The notes beneath the pieces are model-generated. The model was not told the DNA's origin. It was given only the letters and a program-made list of their open reading frames with translations, and searched no databases. Of a stretch of 64,000 nt of DNA, positions 28,854 through 38,210 are shown one piece after another; positions within the stretch are counted from its first letter, which is position 1, and each line of letters begins with the position of its first letter. Source of the DNA: Shewanella aestuarii (GTDB lineage Bacteria > Pseudomonadota > Gammaproteobacteria > Enterobacterales > Shewanellaceae); NCBI RefSeq assembly GCF_014647215.1, contig NZ_BMOT01000009.1, forward strand, positions 1-64,000, written 5' to 3'. The position numbers were made by a program, and so were the translations under genes.

Positions 28854-28972
28854 GTTACTCGTTACTCGTTACTCGTTACTCGTTACTCGTTACTCGTTAC
28901 TCGTTACTCGTTACTCGTTACTCGTTACCCGTTACCCGTTACCCGTTACCCGCTATCCGTTATCTGTTATCA
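28854..28972 (+). repeat. Heptamer tandem repeat (GTTACTC), 17 units
   Basis: Ten perfect GTTACTC units (28854-28923) are followed by four GTTACCC (28924-28951) and three decayed units, GCTATCC, GTTATCT and GTTATCA. All keep the 7-base register, 119 bases in total. The change of variant along the array shows decay at the right end and recent expansion at the left. It ends 34 bases before the start of the next gene, so it lies in that gene's promoter or leader region. Confidence 0.95.
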
Positions 28973-29006
28973 TTTTGTTTTTAATTTAAAAGGATTTTTG
29001 TCATTC

Positions 29007-29828
29007 ATGAAGGCCATATATTTACTATTACTCTTGCCAATACTCGCTACAGCAAACAACTTACCCAGTTTTTTGTCCGTCGATACAGATAAAGAATACA
29101 TTGCAACCATTGATACCTTACGTAGCTTATTACCTAAAAATGGTGACCCAGAAATCTTAATGGGTTTGGCCTCACCCTATAGTTTGTTAGATATCCAGCC
29201 GACAAAATTTACGTCACTAATTGATAAAAACCAGTTCACTAATTTTAATTTAGGGGTAATGGGTCAGGCGATATTTAAAGCTAGAGAGCAGTTTGTTGTC
29301 GGCTTACCTAACAGGGTATTGTGTCAAAATTCGACCTGCAGAAAAATGAGAATGACAGTGATTAATCAATTCATGAAGGAACAAGCTAAAGTAGGTGAGT
29401 TTTTCAATCAGAATGAAGATATTCTCATTGTACAAAGAACAACCGATGATGTTTATCGAATTAATAATGATTTTTATACCCCGTCGGGCATTATTCAATA
29501 TCAGCCTTCTGCAGTAGCAGGTTTTGTGCCTTCAGCCAATTGGTCAGAATATAAAAGCACTGAAGAATTAACAAGTTGCAATACATGTTCAGATCGGTCA
29601 ATTGCAGTGAGAAATATTATGGCTCAATATAATGTTGCTGCTATTGTTCGTGAGACTAATATCGGGGTGAACGTTATTTTTGGCGGCATAAGTAATAACC
29701 ATTGGGGGGTAATGGTCATTGAACAATCTGCCGATAAACCAAAAGTTGGACAACGAAATACGTTAGGTTTTGAGTATGAAGATGTGATCGAGCTAACGCC
29801 CAAAGCTTATTATTATCAAACCAATTAA
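29007..29828 (+). CDS. Exported protein of unknown function
   Basis: I do not recognise a family. The 273 residues begin with a signal peptide (KAIYLLLLLPILATA), with likely cleavage near residue 15. The mature part has two closely spaced cysteine pairs, CQNSTC near residue 107 and CNTC near 195, which could form disulfides or bind metal. It ends in a soluble domain (IFGGISNNHWGVMVIE). Start is set at ATG 29007; AAAAGGA lies 13 bases upstream, and a TTG at 28998 is the less likely alternative. It stands alone between acnB and a convergent DUF971 gene, directly after the heptamer array. Confidence 0.75.
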   Translation: MKAIYLLLLLPILATANNLPSFLSVDTDKEYIATIDTLRSLLPKNGDPEILMGLASPYSLLDIQPTKFTSLIDKNQFTNFNLGVMGQAIFKAREQFVVGLPNRVLCQNSTCRKMRMTVINQFMKEQAKVGEFFNQNEDILIVQRTTDDVYRINNDFYTPSGIIQYQPSAVAGFVPSANWSEYKSTEELTSCNTCSDRSIAVRNIMAQYNVAAIVRETNIGVNVIFGGISNNHWGVMVIEQSADKPKVGQRNTLGFEYEDVIELTPKAYYYQTN

Positions 29829-29851
29829 CTTGCTATAATGAGTTGCTCTTT

Positions 29852-29885
29852 GCTAGAAGCAAGAACACAATATTCTGCTTCTAGC
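29852..29885. terminator. Hairpin between convergent genes
   Basis: A perfect 10-bp stem (GCTAGAAGCA / TGCTTCTAGC) with a 14-base loop lies between the two convergent stops. T tracts are weak on both sides, so termination may be inefficient or Rho-assisted. Confidence 0.55.
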
Positions 29886-29891
29886 TTGTCA

Positions 29892-30278
29892 TTACGAATA
29901 TTTTATATTCATCGAAATCAATGCTTCGCGAGATCCTTTCTCTGCTCGAAGACGTGCTAAATATCGTTCCCAAATTTCCACTTGATGACTACCTAATTCA
30001 TAAAGAATTTTCCATGAAAACAGCCCAGTATCATGGCCATCGTCAAACACAATTTTTACTGCATAATTGCCAACAGCTTCAATTGCGTTGATGTTAACTT
30101 CTTTTTTGTGGGTCACTAAAATCGGGTTACCATGTTGCTGAACCTCAGCAGATGGTGAGTGCACCCGGAGCATTTCACAGCTGATGTTAAACATTTCGCC
30201 GTTGTCAAAGCTCACTTCTAACAACTTAGACTTACGCTTTAGTTTAATGCCAATCACGTTTGGCGTAGCTTCTGACAT
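29892..30278 (-). CDS. DUF971 protein (GBBH-like N-terminal domain)
   Basis: This 128-residue protein belongs to the DUF971 family, the small domain found at the N-terminus of gamma-butyrobetaine hydroxylase and as free proteins in bacteria. Family features are the LEVSFDNGEMFNISCEMLRVHSPSAEVQ segment and the DDGHDTGLFSWKILYELG segment. Its biochemical role is unknown to me. It lies downstream of hslU, but a strong terminator at 30306-30364 separates them, so it likely has its own promoter. Confidence 0.85.
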   Translation of the reverse strand: MSEATPNVIGIKLKRKSKLLEVSFDNGEMFNISCEMLRVHSPSAEVQQHGNPILVTHKKEVNINAIEAVGNYAVKIVFDDGHDTGLFSWKILYELGSHQVEIWERYLARLRAEKGSREALISMNIKYS

Positions 30279-30305
30279 GTTATTACCTATAAAAAGTGGT
30301 TACCA

Positions 30306-30364
30306 TAAAAAAGGATTAACGATAAATCGAGGATTTTAATCATACTCGATTTTGGCGTTAATCC
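30306..30364 (-). terminator. Terminator downstream of hslU
   Basis: A long interrupted stem: GATTAACG pairs with CGTTAATC, and ATCGAG inside pairs with CTCGAT. On the minus strand it is followed by CCTTTTTTATGG. It ends the hslVU transcript. Confidence 0.8.
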
Positions 30365-30428
30365 CATTTTTATCATGCCTAAACGTGACATGTTAAGACA
30401 TCATTTAAGCTTGATAGTGATCCAGTGA

Positions 30429-31754
30429 CTAAAGAATAAAGCGGCTTAGATCTTCATCTTGTACAAAGGTATCTAAGTGCTTATTAACATATTCTGCATC
30501 AATCACAAAAGTTGAACCGGATTTTTCAGAGGCATCATAGGATATCTCTTCCATCAGCTTTTCCATTACCGTATGCAGTCTACGCGCGCCGATATTTTCA
30601 GTGCGCTCGTTCACTTGCCAGGCGGCTTCTGCTATACGCTCAATCCCTGATTCAACAAACTCAACTGTTACACCTTCAGTGCCCATTAAGGCCACGTATT
30701 GTTCGGTCAGTGAAGCATGTGGTTCAGTTAAAATACGTTTGAAATCGTTAGCAGATAACGCATCTAACTCAACGCGAATAGGTAGACGACCTTGTAATTC
30801 AGGGATCAAATCAGATGGTTTTGACATCTGGAATGCACCTGAGGCGATAAACAAAATATGGTCTGTTTTTACCATACCGTGCTTGGTGGTTACCGTACAA
30901 CCTTCGACTAAAGGTAGAAGGTCGCGTTGCACACCTTCACGCGATACATCAGGACCAGAGGTTTCACCACGTTTACAAATTTTGTCAATTTCATCTAAAA
31001 ACACGATGCCATGCTGTTCGACTAACTCGATGGCTTGTTCTTTTAAATCTTCCTGATTAACTAACTTTGCTGCTTCATCTTCAATTAACTGTTTATAAGC
31101 GTCTTTGATTTTCATCTTCTTACGCTTAGATGTGTTCTGACCTAAATTTTGGAATAAGCCTTGAAGCTGATTAGTCATTTCCTCCATGCCTGGAGGTGAC
31201 ATGATTTCAACCCCAATTTGCGGCGCTGTAACATCAATTTCAATTTCTTTATCGTCTAACTGGCCTTCACGCAGCTTTTTACGGAAGATTTGACGCGTAT
31301 TTGAATCGTCTTTTTTCTCGGTTTCCCAATCTTCTTTAGCCTTAGGCAGTAGCGCATCTAAAATACGTTCTTCTGCCAGTTCTTCGGCACGAAAACGGCA
31401 TTTTTTCATTTGCTGTTCGCGAGTCATTTTCACCGCTGAGTCTGTTAAATCACGAATGATTTGCTCAACTTCCTTGCCGACATAACCCACTTCGGTAAAT
31501 TTAGTGGCTTCTACCTTAATGAAAGGGGCATTAGCCAATTTAGCTAAACGGCGAGCGATTTCAGTTTTACCGACACCCGTTGGGCCGATCATTAGAATAT
31601 TTTTTGGGGTGACTTCTTGGCGCAATGAAGCTTCAAGCTGCATACGGCGCCAGCGATTACGAAGGGCTACCGCAACCGAGCGTTTGGCATTTTTTTGGCC
31701 AATAATGTGCGAATCGAGTTCATGGACAATTTCGCGAGGGGTCATTTCAGACAT
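30429..31754 (-). CDS. hslU: HslU, ATPase subunit of the HslVU protease
   Basis: HslU (ClpY) is the AAA+ unfoldase that feeds substrates to the HslV peptidase. The 441 residues contain Walker A GPTGVGKT (near 56-63), Walker B VFLDEIDK (near 252-259), and the family GYVG pore loop (residues 88-91). The I domain between the Walker motifs and the C-terminal LSRFIL tail that docks into HslV are present. It lies 20 bases after hslV and is co-transcribed from the sigma-32 promoter upstream. Confidence 0.97.
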   Translation of the reverse strand: MSEMTPREIVHELDSHIIGQKNAKRSVAVALRNRWRRMQLEASLRQEVTPKNILMIGPTGVGKTEIARRLAKLANAPFIKVEATKFTEVGYVGKEVEQIIRDLTDSAVKMTREQQMKKCRFRAEELAEERILDALLPKAKEDWETEKKDDSNTRQIFRKKLREGQLDDKEIEIDVTAPQIGVEIMSPPGMEEMTNQLQGLFQNLGQNTSKRKKMKIKDAYKQLIEDEAAKLVNQEDLKEQAIELVEQHGIVFLDEIDKICKRGETSGPDVSREGVQRDLLPLVEGCTVTTKHGMVKTDHILFIASGAFQMSKPSDLIPELQGRLPIRVELDALSANDFKRILTEPHASLTEQYVALMGTEGVTVEFVESGIERIAEAAWQVNERTENIGARRLHTVMEKLMEEISYDASEKSGSTFVIDAEYVNKHLDTFVQDEDLSRFIL

Positions 31755-31774
31755 AATTTTTCCTTTCGCTCGAA

Positions 31775-32299
31775 TTAATAATTCAGCTCTTCAACGGTTT
31801 TGAATTGATTGGTGAATACACAAATGTCGCCAGCGATAGTCAGTGATTTTTCAGCAATGTCACGGGCGCTTAATTCGGTATTTTGCAATAACGCAAGGGC
31901 AGAGGCGTGGGCGTAATTACCACCAGAACCAATGGCAATTAAATCGTGTTCAGGTTGAACAACATCACCGTTCCCCGTAATAATTAATGACTCTTTGGTA
32001 TCTGCAACCACTAACATGGCCTCTAGCTTACGCAGCATTTTGTCGGTGCGCCAATCTTTAGCCAGTTCAACGGCAGACTTAAGTAAGTGGCCTTGATGCA
32101 TTTCAAGTTTAGTTTCGAAACGTTCAAACAAAGTAAATGCATCAGCTGTACCGCCAGCAAAACCTGCTAATACTTGGTTGTTATAAAGACGGCGTACTTT
32201 ACGTGCGTTGCCTTTCATTACAGTGTTGCCCAAAGACACTTGGCCATCACCTGCGATGACAACTTGGTTATTACGGCGTACAGATACGATTGTAGTCAC
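31775..32299 (-). CDS. hslV: HslV, peptidase subunit of the HslVU protease
   Basis: HslV (ClpQ) is the proteasome-like threonine peptidase. The 174 residues begin M-TTIVSVRR, so Thr2 becomes the N-terminal catalytic threonine after methionine removal. GDGQVSLG and the IGSGGNYA segment are typical. Position just behind ftsN and ahead of hslU matches E. coli. Induction by heat is expected from the promoter at 32361-32389. Confidence 0.97.
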   Translation of the reverse strand: MTTIVSVRRNNQVVIAGDGQVSLGNTVMKGNARKVRRLYNNQVLAGFAGGTADAFTLFERFETKLEMHQGHLLKSAVELAKDWRTDKMLRKLEAMLVVADTKESLIITGNGDVVQPEHDLIAIGSGGNYAHASALALLQNTELSARDIAEKSLTIAGDICVFTNQFKTVEELNY

Positions 32300-32360
32300 A
32301 GTAAATCCTCTTCACTAAATTTAGCAAGGATAAAAAGCCTTCTGCTAATTGATATAAAGG

Positions 32361-32389
32361 ATATGGGGGAGTGGTTGCTGGTTTTCAAG
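32361..32389 (-). promoter_or_regulatory. Sigma-32 (heat-shock) promoter for hslVU
   Basis: On the minus strand CTTGAAA (-35, at 32389-32383) and CCCCATAT (-10, at 32368-32361) are separated by 14 bases. This fits the sigma-32 consensus CTTGAAA-N11-16-CCCCATNT. It lies 62 bases before the hslV start. Confidence 0.9.
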
Positions 32390-32413
32390 TTAGAAAGGTT
32401 AACATTCGTTTAT

Positions 32414-32440
32414 GAAAAAGCCCGATGTCTCGGGCTTTTA
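32414..32440 (-). terminator. Terminator downstream of ftsN
   Basis: A perfect 10-bp stem (AAAAGCCCGA / TCGGGCTTTT) with a 4-base loop and minus-strand T-run. It separates ftsN from hslVU. Confidence 0.9.
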
Positions 32441-32460
32441 TTTTGAGGTGTTATATTACT

Positions 32461-33057
32461 TTATTGCCATAGCCAAATTTGGCAGGTGTTGATGCCTGCT
32501 TTTTGCATTTTATGACGGCCACGCTCACCATCGCGTTTGCTTTCGAATGGCCCTAAAACGACTCGATACCATATGCCGTTGGCGCCTTCAGAGCGTTTGA
32601 CTTGTGCTTCCATTCCCATGAACGCTATGCGTGCTTTCATTTCATTTGCCTGGCTTTCTTGGCGGAAAGAGCCACATTGCATTTGATATAAACCGCTAGA
32701 AACTACCCCTGAATTAGGGACATCAACGTCGACACTTTTATTTTCTAACTCTTCAAGATAAGTCCATTCTTCTTGAGGTTTTGGCGGTAACGCGTTGGGA
32801 TCTTTTTTGGCCACGACAGGCTTAGTTTGCTTGTCGGTGGATGTCGACTTTGCCGCAGCGTTCACTGCGGGGGCTGCGTCCTCTGAGCTGCCTTTAATGG
32901 TCCACAAAAAGTATCCAAACCCAGACACTAATACTATGGCAAGTAACCAAGGTATCAAGGGCATGTTGCTTGACGATCCTTTACGTTTTGACGAACGCGC
33001 CCCTTTACTGGCTTTTGCGGCCGATTTAGGTTTGCGATTGGCATAATCTCGGCTCAT
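32461..33057 (-). CDS. ftsN: Cell division protein FtsN
   Basis: FtsN is the bitopic protein that triggers septal peptidoglycan synthesis. The 198 residues begin with SRDYANRK, matching the FtsA-binding RDY motif, then a basic stretch and one membrane helix (about 33-51). A charged Ala/Lys/Pro periplasmic linker follows, then a C-terminal SPOR domain (about 122-198) that binds denuded glycan strands. It is shorter than E. coli FtsN (319). It lies between argS and hslV; E. coli has the order priA-cytR-ftsN-hslVU. Confidence 0.9.
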   Translation of the reverse strand: MSRDYANRKPKSAAKASKGARSSKRKGSSSNMPLIPWLLAIVLVSGFGYFLWTIKGSSEDAAPAVNAAAKSTSTDKQTKPVVAKKDPNALPPKPQEEWTYLEELENKSVDVDVPNSGVVSSGLYQMQCGSFRQESQANEMKARIAFMGMEAQVKRSEGANGIWYRVVLGPFESKRDGERGRHKMQKAGINTCQIWLWQ

Positions 33058-33059
33058 AT

Positions 33060-34805
33060 TTACATGCGCTCTAAGGTTTCAATGCCTAATAACGATAAGC
33101 CAGTTTTTAAGGTGTTAGCTGTTAATTGGGCTAATAACAGACGACTTTGTTTTTGCGCGTCGGTGTCGGCCGCCAGAACGGGGCAAGCTTCGTAGAAGCT
33201 TGAGAACTCGCTGGCCAGCTCATAGAGGTAGGCACATAAAACATGTGGCTGACCTTTATCTGTCATGCGAATAAGAACTTCATTAAACTGAGCCAGTTTA
33301 GTGCCTAAATCTTTTTCTTTTTCATGCTCAAGAACAATTTTAGCCTGACTTAAGTCGATGTCTTCAGCGCGCTTGAAAATGCCTGCTACACGAGTGTAGG
33401 CATAAAGAAGATAAGGCGCAGTGTTGCCTTCAAAACTGAGCATCTGTTCAAAACTGAAAATGTAATCGCTGGTGCGGTTTTTGGATAAGTCAGCATATTT
33501 AACCGCGCTGATCCCCACTACCCGTGCAATTTCAGTTAAGGTTTGCTCATCCATATCAGGGTTTTTACTGCGGACTAATTCCAGCGCGCGCACATTGGCT
33601 TCATCGAGTAAATCAACTAGCTTAACGACGCCGCCGCTACGGGTTTTGAATGGGCGGCCGTCTTCGCCGTTCATGGTGCCAAAACCTGTGTGCTCTAATG
33701 TCATCTCTGGACGAACAAATTTAGCTAGGCGTGCAAGGTTAAATACCTGTTGGAAGTGCAGCGCTTGACGTAAATCAACAAAGTACAATGCACGATCCGC
33801 TTTGAGTACATTTGAACGATAACGCATTGCGGCTAAGTCTGTCGTCGCATACAAATAACCACCATCGGCTTTTTGAATGATAACTGGAAGAGGTTCACCC
33901 TCTTTGGTTTTAAATTCATTTTGAAATACGACTTTGGCGCCGTTACTTTCGGTCAATAAACCTTGGGCATCTAAGTCAGCAACAACTTGATCTAAATCGG
34001 CATTGTAGGCACTTTCGCCATGGACATCTTCGCGGGTTAAGCTAACGCCTAAACGCTGGTATACGTCCAAACAATGGCTAAGTGAGATATCATTAAACTC
34101 ACGCCATAATTTATTGCAGTAAGTATCACCCGATTGTAGCTTTACCACTAACTGGCGTGCACGAGTTGCGAACTCGGTTGATTCATCAAAGCGAACTTTG
34201 GCAGCACGGTAAAAGTTTTCTAAATCAGATAGTTCTAGGGTGGCTTGCTCGCCTTGAGCCGCTCGTAATTCTTCCATATAGGCGAGCAACATGCCGAACT
34301 GGGTGCCCCAGTCGCCAACGTGATTTTGACGAATAACGTTATGTCCTAAAAATTCCAATGCGCGTACGACGCTGTCACCAATAATGGTTGAGCGCAAATG
34401 ACCAACGTGCATTTCTTTAGCGAGGTTAGGAGAAGAGTAGTCAACGACGATATTTTGCTTGGCGGGTAATGGTACACCTAAATGGTCATCATTAAGTGCC
34501 TGTTGTAATTGGTTGGCTAGCGCATTGTCATCAATGAAAAAGTTAATAAAACCTGGGCCGGCAATATCCACTTTCGCCACATGCGAAGACTTTGGTAGCG
34601 TGTCGATAATAAGCTGGGCGACTTCGCGTGGCGGTTTACCGACAACTTTAGTCAGCATCATTGCAAGGTTGGTGGCTAGGTCACCATGGCTTTTATCTTT
34701 AGTGCGGTCCACTTGAATACGCGCTTGAAAATCAGCTGGCACAATACCTTGTTGTTGGAACGAGGCGATGGTTTGTTGTAGTAAAGATTCAATATGTGAT
34801 TTCAT
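33060..34805 (-). CDS. argS: Arginyl-tRNA synthetase
   Basis: ArgS charges tRNA(Arg). The 581 residues show the class I signature HVGH (near residue 133), the [11 protein letters not shown] segment, the KMSKS-like FKTRSGG loop, and the helical anticodon-binding C-terminus ending in [11 protein letters not shown]. The N-terminal Add1 domain, which recognises the D-loop, is present. It is followed after two bases by ftsN, so the two are probably co-transcribed. Confidence 0.97.
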   Translation of the reverse strand: MKSHIESLLQQTIASFQQQGIVPADFQARIQVDRTKDKSHGDLATNLAMMLTKVVGKPPREVAQLIIDTLPKSSHVAKVDIAGPGFINFFIDDNALANQLQQALNDDHLGVPLPAKQNIVVDYSSPNLAKEMHVGHLRSTIIGDSVVRALEFLGHNVIRQNHVGDWGTQFGMLLAYMEELRAAQGEQATLELSDLENFYRAAKVRFDESTEFATRARQLVVKLQSGDTYCNKLWREFNDISLSHCLDVYQRLGVSLTREDVHGESAYNADLDQVVADLDAQGLLTESNGAKVVFQNEFKTKEGEPLPVIIQKADGGYLYATTDLAAMRYRSNVLKADRALYFVDLRQALHFQQVFNLARLAKFVRPEMTLEHTGFGTMNGEDGRPFKTRSGGVVKLVDLLDEANVRALELVRSKNPDMDEQTLTEIARVVGISAVKYADLSKNRTSDYIFSFEQMLSFEGNTAPYLLYAYTRVAGIFKRAEDIDLSQAKIVLEHEKEKDLGTKLAQFNEVLIRMTDKGQPHVLCAYLYELASEFSSFYEACPVLAADTDAQKQSRLLLAQLTANTLKTGLSLLGIETLERM

Positions 34806-34951
34806 GGGCCTTTGCTTGCACTAAATTCGTTAATGAATGACACGACAGAACCGCATATTTTAGCCGCTTCTGGGGGTAAATTGCTATGTACTTGACGGAA
34901 TTTTTTACGATTCATCATTCTTAGCCCGTTAACTGGCCTAATTCCGCTGAA

Positions 34952-37147
34952 TTACATTAAATCCTGTGGGTCGCGATCGATACTCCAACGACATTTCTTG
35001 GTTTCAGGTAGTTGCTCGATTAAGTTGATGATTTTTTCAAACTCGACCTGAAGCCTGTGACGTGTTTTCGCTTGAAACATCAACTGGCGACGATATTTAC
35101 CCGCTTTACGATCTAATGGCGCGGGAATAGGGCCAATGATTTCAAATGCTTTGTCTTGGGGTAAAAGCTGACTGACTTTAGTTAGAAACTCATCCGCGTC
35201 GGCAGCTGAATGAGCTTCAGCGCGAATAAGTACCATGTGCCAAGCGGGAGGAAGTTGCGCCAACTGCCTTTCTTTTAGCTGTTCGCGGGCGAAATCGCCA
35301 TAACCCTGACGTAATAAACTGCGCAACAAGACATTGTCGCTCTGGTGGGTTTGTAAAAGCACTTTGCCGGGCTTGTCTGCTCGACCGGCCCGCCCTGACA
35401 CTTGGGTGTATAGCTGGCCAAAGCGTTCTGGGGCACGAAAGTCTGCGCTGAATAATGCCCCATCTACATCTAATAAACCCACTAAGGTGACGTCCGGGAA
35501 ATGATGCCCCTTAGCCAGCATTTGGGTGCCGACAAGTATTTTGTATTCGCCTTTATGAATGCCATGCAGTTGTTTTTCGAGTGAACCTTTGCGTCTGGTG
35601 GTATCGCGATCGATACGCACCACTGGGTAATTTGGAAATAAGGCAGTAAGTGCTTGCTCTAGCTGTTCTGTGCCCAAACCATGCCCCATCAACATGGTGC
35701 TACCGCATTGGTGGCATTGCTTAGGGATCGCATATTGATTTCCACAATGATGACAGCAAATTTCATTTAAGCCTTGGTGCACGGTAAAAAAAGCGTCGCA
35801 GCGATCACATTCATGCAAGTGACCACATTCATGGCATAACAGGGCTGGTGCAAAGCCGCGGCGGTTTAAAAATAATAGCACCTGATTACCCGCATCCAGA
35901 TGCATGCGCATTTCATTAATTAGGGATGGTGACATGCCATTTTTAAGTGGTTGGTTGGTGATATCAATAATCCCTTGTTTTACCTTTTGCGCCGCTCCGG
36001 CTCGCTCAGCTAATATTAAGTGGTGGTAACGTCCTGATATGGCATTTTGTAATGATTCTAATGAAGGGGTGGCTGTCCCTAATATGACCGGAATATCTTC
36101 GTAATGGCCACGCATAACGGCTAGATCACGTGCATGGTAGCGCACGCCTTCTTGCTGCTTGAAACTGGCATCATGCTCTTCATCTAAAATAATAATTCCG
36201 GGAAATAACATGGGCGTAAACAGAGCCGAACGGGTGCCAATAATAATGGCGGCTTGCCCGCTTCTTGCTTGACGCCAAGCGTCGAGGCGTTGATTGTCTG
36301 TTAAACCTGAGTGGATCACCGCAATGTTGACAGCAAAGCGCCGTTTAAATCGGTTGATGGTTTGAGGTGTTAAGCCTATTTCAGGCACCAAAATAAGCGC
36401 TTGCTTGCCTTGTTTTAAAATTGCTTCAAGCACTGATAAATAAACTTCCGTTTTACCAGACCCGGTTACGCCTTCAAGCAGACTGCAATTAAAACCCTGT
36501 TGTTGATTGAGTATCGATACTGCAACCGCCTGTTGTTTGTTCAGTTTATGGGGTGTTTCAGTGATGTCGAGTTGCCGACGCCAGCTTAAATCAATTGCGA
36601 TTGTTTGTGCTTTACGCTCAACCCAGCCTTTATCCTCTAATGCTTTTAAGGCCGCTTTACTGTATTCAAGGCTGATAAATTCGTCATGGGTTATGGGGTG
36701 TTTTTTAAGGGCGTCGAATAATTTTTTTTGTGCAGGTGCTCGGTTTAGTAGGCTAGTTTGTGCAGCTAGGCCTTGGTGACTTAAAGTATATTGAGTTATT
36801 TCTTGTGGGGCGGTATCGGCACCTTTTCGTAATGCAACCGGTAACGCCTGGCTGAGCATTTGCCCTTGGCTGGTAAAGTAATAACGGGCTGCCCATAGCG
36901 TTAATTTATATAACGCATCTGGCAATATAGCTTGGGTATCGAGAACCTGAGTGATGTTTTTGATTTGATTTTCGGCTAAGTTGCACTCATCTTTGATCGC
37001 AGTGATTAAGCCAATCAGTTGCTGGCGCCCGAAAGGCACTTTAACCCGTAAACCAACGGCAATAGCAGATAGGTGTTTTTCAGCAACACCATAACTGAAG
37101 TTTGTTCGCAGTGGGACGGGTAAGGCAACTTCAACATACACAGGCAT
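34952..37147 (-). CDS. priA: Primosomal helicase PriA
   Basis: PriA restarts replication at stalled forks by loading the replisome, acting as a 3'-5' helicase. The 731 residues contain the DNA-binding N-terminal domain, Walker A GVTGSGKTE (near 226-234), the DEEH box, and a pair of zinc-binding cysteine clusters (CHECGHLHECDRCD and the CCHHCG...CHQCG segment). The helicase motifs GTQMLAKG and SGRAGR follow. Length equals the E. coli protein. It is transcribed away from the FimV-like gene at 37247. Confidence 0.97.
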   Translation of the reverse strand: MPVYVEVALPVPLRTNFSYGVAEKHLSAIAVGLRVKVPFGRQQLIGLITAIKDECNLAENQIKNITQVLDTQAILPDALYKLTLWAARYYFTSQGQMLSQALPVALRKGADTAPQEITQYTLSHQGLAAQTSLLNRAPAQKKLFDALKKHPITHDEFISLEYSKAALKALEDKGWVERKAQTIAIDLSWRRQLDITETPHKLNKQQAVAVSILNQQQGFNCSLLEGVTGSGKTEVYLSVLEAILKQGKQALILVPEIGLTPQTINRFKRRFAVNIAVIHSGLTDNQRLDAWRQARSGQAAIIIGTRSALFTPMLFPGIIILDEEHDASFKQQEGVRYHARDLAVMRGHYEDIPVILGTATPSLESLQNAISGRYHHLILAERAGAAQKVKQGIIDITNQPLKNGMSPSLINEMRMHLDAGNQVLLFLNRRGFAPALLCHECGHLHECDRCDAFFTVHQGLNEICCHHCGNQYAIPKQCHQCGSTMLMGHGLGTEQLEQALTALFPNYPVVRIDRDTTRRKGSLEKQLHGIHKGEYKILVGTQMLAKGHHFPDVTLVGLLDVDGALFSADFRAPERFGQLYTQVSGRAGRADKPGKVLLQTHQSDNVLLRSLLRQGYGDFAREQLKERQLAQLPPAWHMVLIRAEAHSAADADEFLTKVSQLLPQDKAFEIIGPIPAPLDRKAGKYRRQLMFQAKTRHRLQVEFEKIINLIEQLPETKKCRWSIDRDPQDLM

Positions 37148-37246
37148 AGATTTCCAAAAGGCAATGTAGGATGTTCATTCTAAGAGGTAATTAGTGTAAC
37201 GTTATCAGATAAATATAATAATCCGAATTTAAAACAGGGTGAAAAA

Positions 37247-38032
37247 ATGAATAAACTTAGGTTAATTATTAAAAGCCTAATGTTAATAATGACTTTATAT
37301 TGCAGTATGTTATCTGCTGAAGTCTCACATGTCAGTATTAATAGCCGTCAGTTTGATATAAACCAAGTTCCCTCTTTAAAAGTGAATTTTATTTCAAAAC
37401 ACAAAGATTTAAATCAGTTTTATTTCATTATTAAGCAAGGAAGTGGTCAATACGCTGTCGAGCAAACACTTGTGGCTAACAGAATTAACCCCTATTTAAT
37501 CCATTTACATGGGAACACTAATATAACCGACAGCCATGCTACACTAAGTGTGTCGATATTTCGAAATGCAGATTGGGTTCAAATAGCGGCTTTACCAATA
37601 TTTGATGCACCTAAATCGAATAATGCGGCGGCCTTAACGCCCAGTTTGCAGCCCCACCAGCCACAATTAACGCCCCAAAAGGCTGTTGTAACAAATAGCG
37701 CTAAGCATCAATTAGTCAAAGAGACGAGCCCCCTTGCAGATATCATGCAATTACCCGCGATGGTCCAAAATTGCAATGTGGATAGATCTGACTCTGAAAC
37801 CTTATGGAAAATTGCCAACAGGTATAAAGCACAATGGAACACCAATGTTTATGGGGCAATGCTCGCCCTATATGAAGCGAATCAACACGCGTTCTCTAAA
37901 CAACGTATCCACTTGTTACGTAAAGATGTGTCATTAAATTGTCCAGCAGCACATATTTTGGCGCAATATCATGATGTGTCAGTTGACCGACGCACTTTTG
38001 AAGCGTTGCAGGCCAAGCATGCTGGTTTTTAA
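37247..38032 (+). CDS. Exported protein with one FimV-like core domain
   Basis: This 261-residue protein has a signal peptide (about 1-24, ending SAEV). A roughly 100-residue N-terminal domain of unknown type (VSHVSINSRQFDINQ...) is followed by a Gln/Pro-rich linker. The C-terminal domain resembles the FimV core (LysM-like, peptidoglycan-linked): DSETLWKIANRY, then TNVYGAMLALYEANQHAFSK and the IHLLRKDVSLNCP ending. Two cysteines bracket this domain, probably disulfide-linked. It shares N-terminal and C-terminal similarity with the next gene, so the pair looks like a duplication. The exact function is unknown. Confidence 0.75.
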   Translation: MNKLRLIIKSLMLIMTLYCSMLSAEVSHVSINSRQFDINQVPSLKVNFISKHKDLNQFYFIIKQGSGQYAVEQTLVANRINPYLIHLHGNTNITDSHATLSVSIFRNADWVQIAALPIFDAPKSNNAAALTPSLQPHQPQLTPQKAVVTNSAKHQLVKETSPLADIMQLPAMVQNCNVDRSDSETLWKIANRYKAQWNTNVYGAMLALYEANQHAFSKQRIHLLRKDVSLNCPAAHILAQYHDVSVDRRTFEALQAKHAGF

Positions 38033-38210
38033 AGATTAGATTTTGAATTAATCAGTATTTTGTTGCGGCTACAGAGATAAATTCTATATAGTTGTGCTGC
38101 GTTACATAATGCGTGATATCTATCTTTGATAGCAATCAATAGACAGTTCAGCATCGATAATAAAATGAAAAAAATCGTATGCCAAGATAAAAACGTTAAA
38201 GGATTAATAC

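Noticed and set aside
28854..28972. CRISPR array
   Set aside because: Units are 7 bases with no spacers, and no cas genes are present.
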